Assembly: GCA_904066235.2 (NCBI GenBank)
Contig: CAJFCV020000002.1
Span: forward strand, 2,542,001 to 2,606,000
Source of the DNA: Bursaphelenchus xylophilus
Taxonomy: Eukaryota > Nematoda > Chromadorea > Rhabditida > Aphelenchoididae
Direction of reading: 5' to 3'
Length of the DNA: 64,000 bases
The notes beneath the pieces are model-generated. The model did not search any database. It worked only from the letters and a program-made list of their open reading frames with translations, and was not told where the DNA came from. The position numbers and the translations under genes were made by a program. This document shows positions 60,927-64,000 of this stretch, piece by piece (within the stretch, counting starts at the first letter, position 1; every line of letters begins with the position of its first letter).

Positions 60927-63900
60927 ATGTTGACGAGAAATCTGTTTCGAACTTCGGGAAAGGTGAGTTTTAGGTTGGTAAAATACGGCGTGGATTCTTT
61001 TTTTGCTATTTTTTAAGCCTATTGTCACTCTGTCGGGAAAATAATGTGGATTTGCCGCAACCGCGTACCAAATCTAGCTAGCCATCACAAAGCGATAATG
61101 GGCAATTCTAAGGCATGACAAATCCACATTATTTTCCCGACAGACTGATAATAGCCTTAAAAATATTGAAGAATATTAAAATCATCATTTTCCCCGTATA
61201 TTTTAGCTGATTACCGGCCTTCGAAACTTGTCCCTACACGAGCATTATGGCCATGAACTTTTGAGGAAGGCCGGCATCAGTGTCCCGGATTTTGGCGTTG
61301 CTGCAACGGCAGATGAAGCGTTCGAAGTGGCGAAGAGGATCGGCGGCGGAGACTTGGTTCTGAAAGCGCAGGTTTTGGCCGGAGGCCGAGGAAAAGGCCA
61401 CTTCGACTCGGGATTACAAGGAGGAGTCCAGATTTTGGAGAGGTAAAAAGGAGGACTAAAACATGCGGGCTTGAAGTTGATCTTTTAAGCTCTTTTTAGC
61501 CATTGCTTTAACAAAATTCTTTTTTTGTGGAAACATTACCCAATACAGTAGAAACGGGCAAGAGACTTTTAACCCAAAATTCCAAAAGAGAGGAAAAAAG
61601 TTTCCAAATTTCGGCCAAAAAATCTCCGTAGTTTCTGCAAAGCTCAAGTCAGGGGTCTCACAAATGTAAAGGCTCCATTTTCAGTCCAGAAGAAGTGAAA
61701 GAAAAAGCGGCCCAAATGCTCCACCACAAGCTGATTACCAAGCAGACTGGGGCTGTTGGCAGGATCTGCGAGAAGGTTATGGTGGCCAAACGACTTTATC
61801 TTCGGAAAGAGTACTACTTCAGCATCGCGTTGGACAGAGAGAGCAATGTGAGTTAAATTTTTTAAAGTTTTTTTTTCAGATTTTTTTTTGTTTTCGAAAA
61901 ACAAGAAAATTTGAAAGATCACGGAACATTTTGCAAACAACTGATTAAACATCATAAGCAACAAGATAAAATAAGATAAAATGATGTATATAATGGCTGT
62001 TTTGTAATATAAAGCGGGAGATAAAAGATTTTCTGAAAAATTTTTGAAATTTTTCTGTTTTTACTTTTTTTTTAAAAAAAAAGTAAATTTTGAAAAATTT
62101 CCGGAAATTTTCGATTTCGGAGAGTCAAAAAACATTCTTACTCCGAACGACAAATTTTTGGAAAGTTGGATCAAAAATGGCTCGCCAAAAGGTCGATCCG
62201 CAAAGTTGAAACAAAAATGGCTCGCCCATTTTGGCTGGTGAGTAGGATGCCGTTTTTACTCACCTGCACGCCAATTTATTTTCTTCAAAACTATTTTTGC
62301 GAGCTGCGCCCGGGAATTCCAGATGTGTCAAATTTCTCTCTCCCGGAAGAAACGTTTTGATTTTTTTTGAAGTTGTGAATCTATTTTCTCCACGAAGATG
62401 GGCTGAAAAGTGATCAAGTAAGTTAGCATTAGCAAGAGGAGATGTACTTTTTTCAGTTGACACCAAAAATTTTCCTTTTATTTCAGAGAAAGGTACAAAT
62501 TTTTTCCAATTCGTAAAGCTTCATGACCATGGATAATGTAAGTGCGCTTATCGCGTTTTTTGTTCCGTTATTGGAGTTAACAGTTCTAGGCTGGCGAGTT
62601 CTAGAGGACACCTCACTTTAGTTTTGTTATATACTCTATCTATCAAACGCCACCAATTTCGATTTCTAGGTGTCATGTACAATATCGAAATCCGCTCAGA
62701 TCTGCCGGATTTTTGCCACGAATGCGTTCTAAACTGAGGTAATAACGTAATAAGGCTCAAATAACGTTGTTACAATAACTTGAAGATAGTTTGCATAGGT
62801 TTTACTTTAGTATAACATACTTTTGGAAAGTTAGTATAGTATTTGAAACTTTTACGTCGTTATTCCTCAAAATTTATGGGGTTTCATACATGGAGAATAT
62901 ACATGAGAGTGGGGTCTCCTCTAAACGTTTCCCGACTTAGAATCTTGACGTCGTAGCAAAAAAGGAGATAATCTCACTTACATTATCCATGGTCATGAAG
63001 CTTTACGAATTGGAAAAATTTTGTACCTTTCTCTGAAATAAAATGGAAATTTTTGATGTCAAATGAAAAACGTACATCTCCTCTTGCCAATGCTAACTTA
63101 CTTGATCACTTTCCATCCCATCTTCGTGGAGAACATAGCTTCACAACATCGCACAAACGTAAAAATAATTTTTTAAGAAGAGAAAAACTTGACACATCAG
63201 GGAAAGACTTGGCATCAACCTTGCAACCTGCAGTGCGGGGCCAAAAAGAGGAATAAAGTAAAAACAAGCTCTGACTTTCGGCGACTCCGAGCGGGGAGTA
63301 AGATCCGGTCCTACTCCCGACCTTGAAGTCGGAAAGCCAGAAACAAAATTGACTTTTTTTTGCATTTTCCTTGAAGTAAACTGAAAATTTACTTTTTTTT
63401 TAAAAAAAAAGTAAAAACAGAAAAATTTCAAAAATTTTTCAGAAAATCTTTTATCTCCCGCTTTATATTTTGATCGTTTTTATCACTTGAAACAGAATGC
63501 CAAGAAAAAAATTTTGGCGGTAGTTTTGAAATTTGAATTTTTTATTCCACTCTGATGGCGATAAAGTTGTCTAGTTACCTTTGTAACACTTATTTCACAA
63601 AAATCTTGTCGTTTTTACTGCTTGCAACAGAATGCCAAAAAAAATTTTTTGCGGGAAATTTGAAATTTGAATTTGCTATCGATCCAAAGTGATCTTCAGG
63701 ATATACAAGAATATATGTCATGTCCGCCCTTATTTTACACTCATTTTTTCAGAGTCCAATTCTTATTGGATCCAGCCAGGGAGGCATGAACATTGAGGAA
63801 GTTGCGGCCTCAAGCCCTGAGGCAATCATCAAACAACCGGTCGATATTAACACCGGGATTACCGACGAACTCGCTCTGGACGTCGTTCAGCGTATGGGAT

Positions 63901-64000
63901 TTAAAACCAAAGCCCAACAACAGGCGGTGGACACGATCAAAAAACTTTACGAACTGTTTTTGAAGTCGGACTGCAGTTTGTTGGAAATCAACCCGTTGGC
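60927..64000 (+). CDS. Succinyl-CoA ligase (ADP-forming) beta subunit, 5' part
   Basis: Exons 60927-60962, 61207-61442, 61685-61847 and 63753 to beyond the window end give the first 227 residues. The start [12 protein letters not shown] suits a mitochondrial presequence. The ATP-grasp region begins [20 protein letters not shown] and continues with [20 protein letters not shown] (nucleotide-binding lysine and glycine loop), then [44 protein letters not shown] and LLEINPLA, all typical of the SUCLA2 branch. The enzyme interconverts succinyl-CoA and succinate with nucleotide phosphorylation in the TCA cycle. Intron 2 carries a reversed R1 piece, intron 1 an F1 MITE and intron 3 a 1.46-kb foldback. 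The gene is cut by the window edge, not broken. Confidence 0.93.
61025..61148. mobile_element. F1 MITE, subtype C
   Basis: CTCTGTCGGGAAAATAATGT then GGATTTG left, CAAATCCACATTATTTTCCC right, TA at 61149-61150. It lies in intron 1 of the succinyl-CoA ligase gene. Confidence 0.85.
61470..61680 (-). repeat. R1-family fragment, minus orientation
   Basis: TTTTTTTGTGGAAACATTACC and GTTTCTGCAAAGCTCAAGTC blocks; the next exon starts immediately after it. Confidence 0.55.
62006..63469. mobile_element. 1.46-kb multi-level foldback element
   Basis: The first and last roughly 85 bases are near-perfect inverted repeats (AATATAAAGCGGGAGATAAA at the left end). Inside, 62370-62540 and 62970-63140 form a second inverted pair (CATTATCCATGGTCATGAAG / CTTCATGACCATGGATAATG). 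The central 62540-62970 contains ACGTAATAAGG and similar words but no ORF of note. No clear target duplication was found. It occupies most of intron 3 of the succinyl-CoA ligase gene. Confidence 0.8.

Noticed and set aside
62260..63256. Two ORFs sharing [16 protein letters not shown] words, suggesting a conserved protein
   Set aside because: They are the two inverted arms of one foldback element read in mirrored frames; differences between them are not biased to silent positions.

Overview
This window is nuclear DNA of a nematode, most likely a rhabditid. The evidence is short introns with TTTCAG-type acceptors, trans-splice-like acceptors just upstream of start codons, a nematode-type seven-helix receptor, and a LITE-1/GUR-type receptor. 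A tandem UDP-glucuronosyltransferase pair and a very high load of small non-autonomous DNA transposons fit the same picture. I cannot fix the species from sequence alone.

Layout. 0-9.5 kb is repeat-rich with no solid gene; two small doubtful ORFs lie on the minus strand near 0.4-1.3 kb and a doubtful membrane-protein relic near 4.3-5.4 kb. A complete six-exon seven-helix chemoreceptor is at 9537-12936 (+). A four-exon pepsin-like aspartic protease is at 17309-13741 (-), with a hAT-type MITE in its last intron. A two-exon four-helix MARVEL-like protein is at 18728-17872 (-). From 18.8 to 33.1 kb I see no convincing gene, only transposon families, tRNA-like SINE heads and an 845-bp foldback minisatellite element at 29077-29921. 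A gustatory-receptor-type gene (LITE-1/GUR/EGL-47 class) runs from about 37756 to 33159 (-). Two tandem UDP-glycosyltransferase genes sit at 40586-45033 and 49301-54225 (+), with exons 3-6 identical in length and splice phase. They are followed, tail to tail, by an acylglycerol-kinase-like gene at 57467-54349 (-) that lacks the GGDG catalytic loop. The window ends inside a succinyl-CoA ligase beta-subunit gene (60927 to beyond 64000, +).

The most unusual structure is at 52.5-56.5 kb. Six identical tRNA-Pro(UGG) genes are arranged as three divergent inverted pairs, each wholly inside an intron (one in the second UGT gene, two in the kinase gene). Their central spacers occur in different configurations: one symmetric, and two that are mirror images of each other. 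A related inverted pair carrying a tRNA-like sequence lies in another UGT intron at 51129-51903.

At least six MITE or foldback families fill the introns and intergenic DNA: (F1) TA-flanked elements with TCAGTCTGTCGGGAAAATAA ends and three internal subtypes; (F2) TA-flanked CAGTGGCGGA foldbacks; (R1) a 449-bp family with CAGGGGAAGTACTCCAAGTG ends; (F4) CACGTCAAACTGAG elements; mariner-like CAGGGTG elements; and hAT-like elements with 8-bp target duplications. Several are nested, giving a relative insertion order. The genes are otherwise functionally unrelated: chemosensation (two receptors), secreted proteolysis, xenobiotic or lipid conjugation (UGTs) and mitochondrial metabolism (AGK-like, succinyl-CoA ligase).
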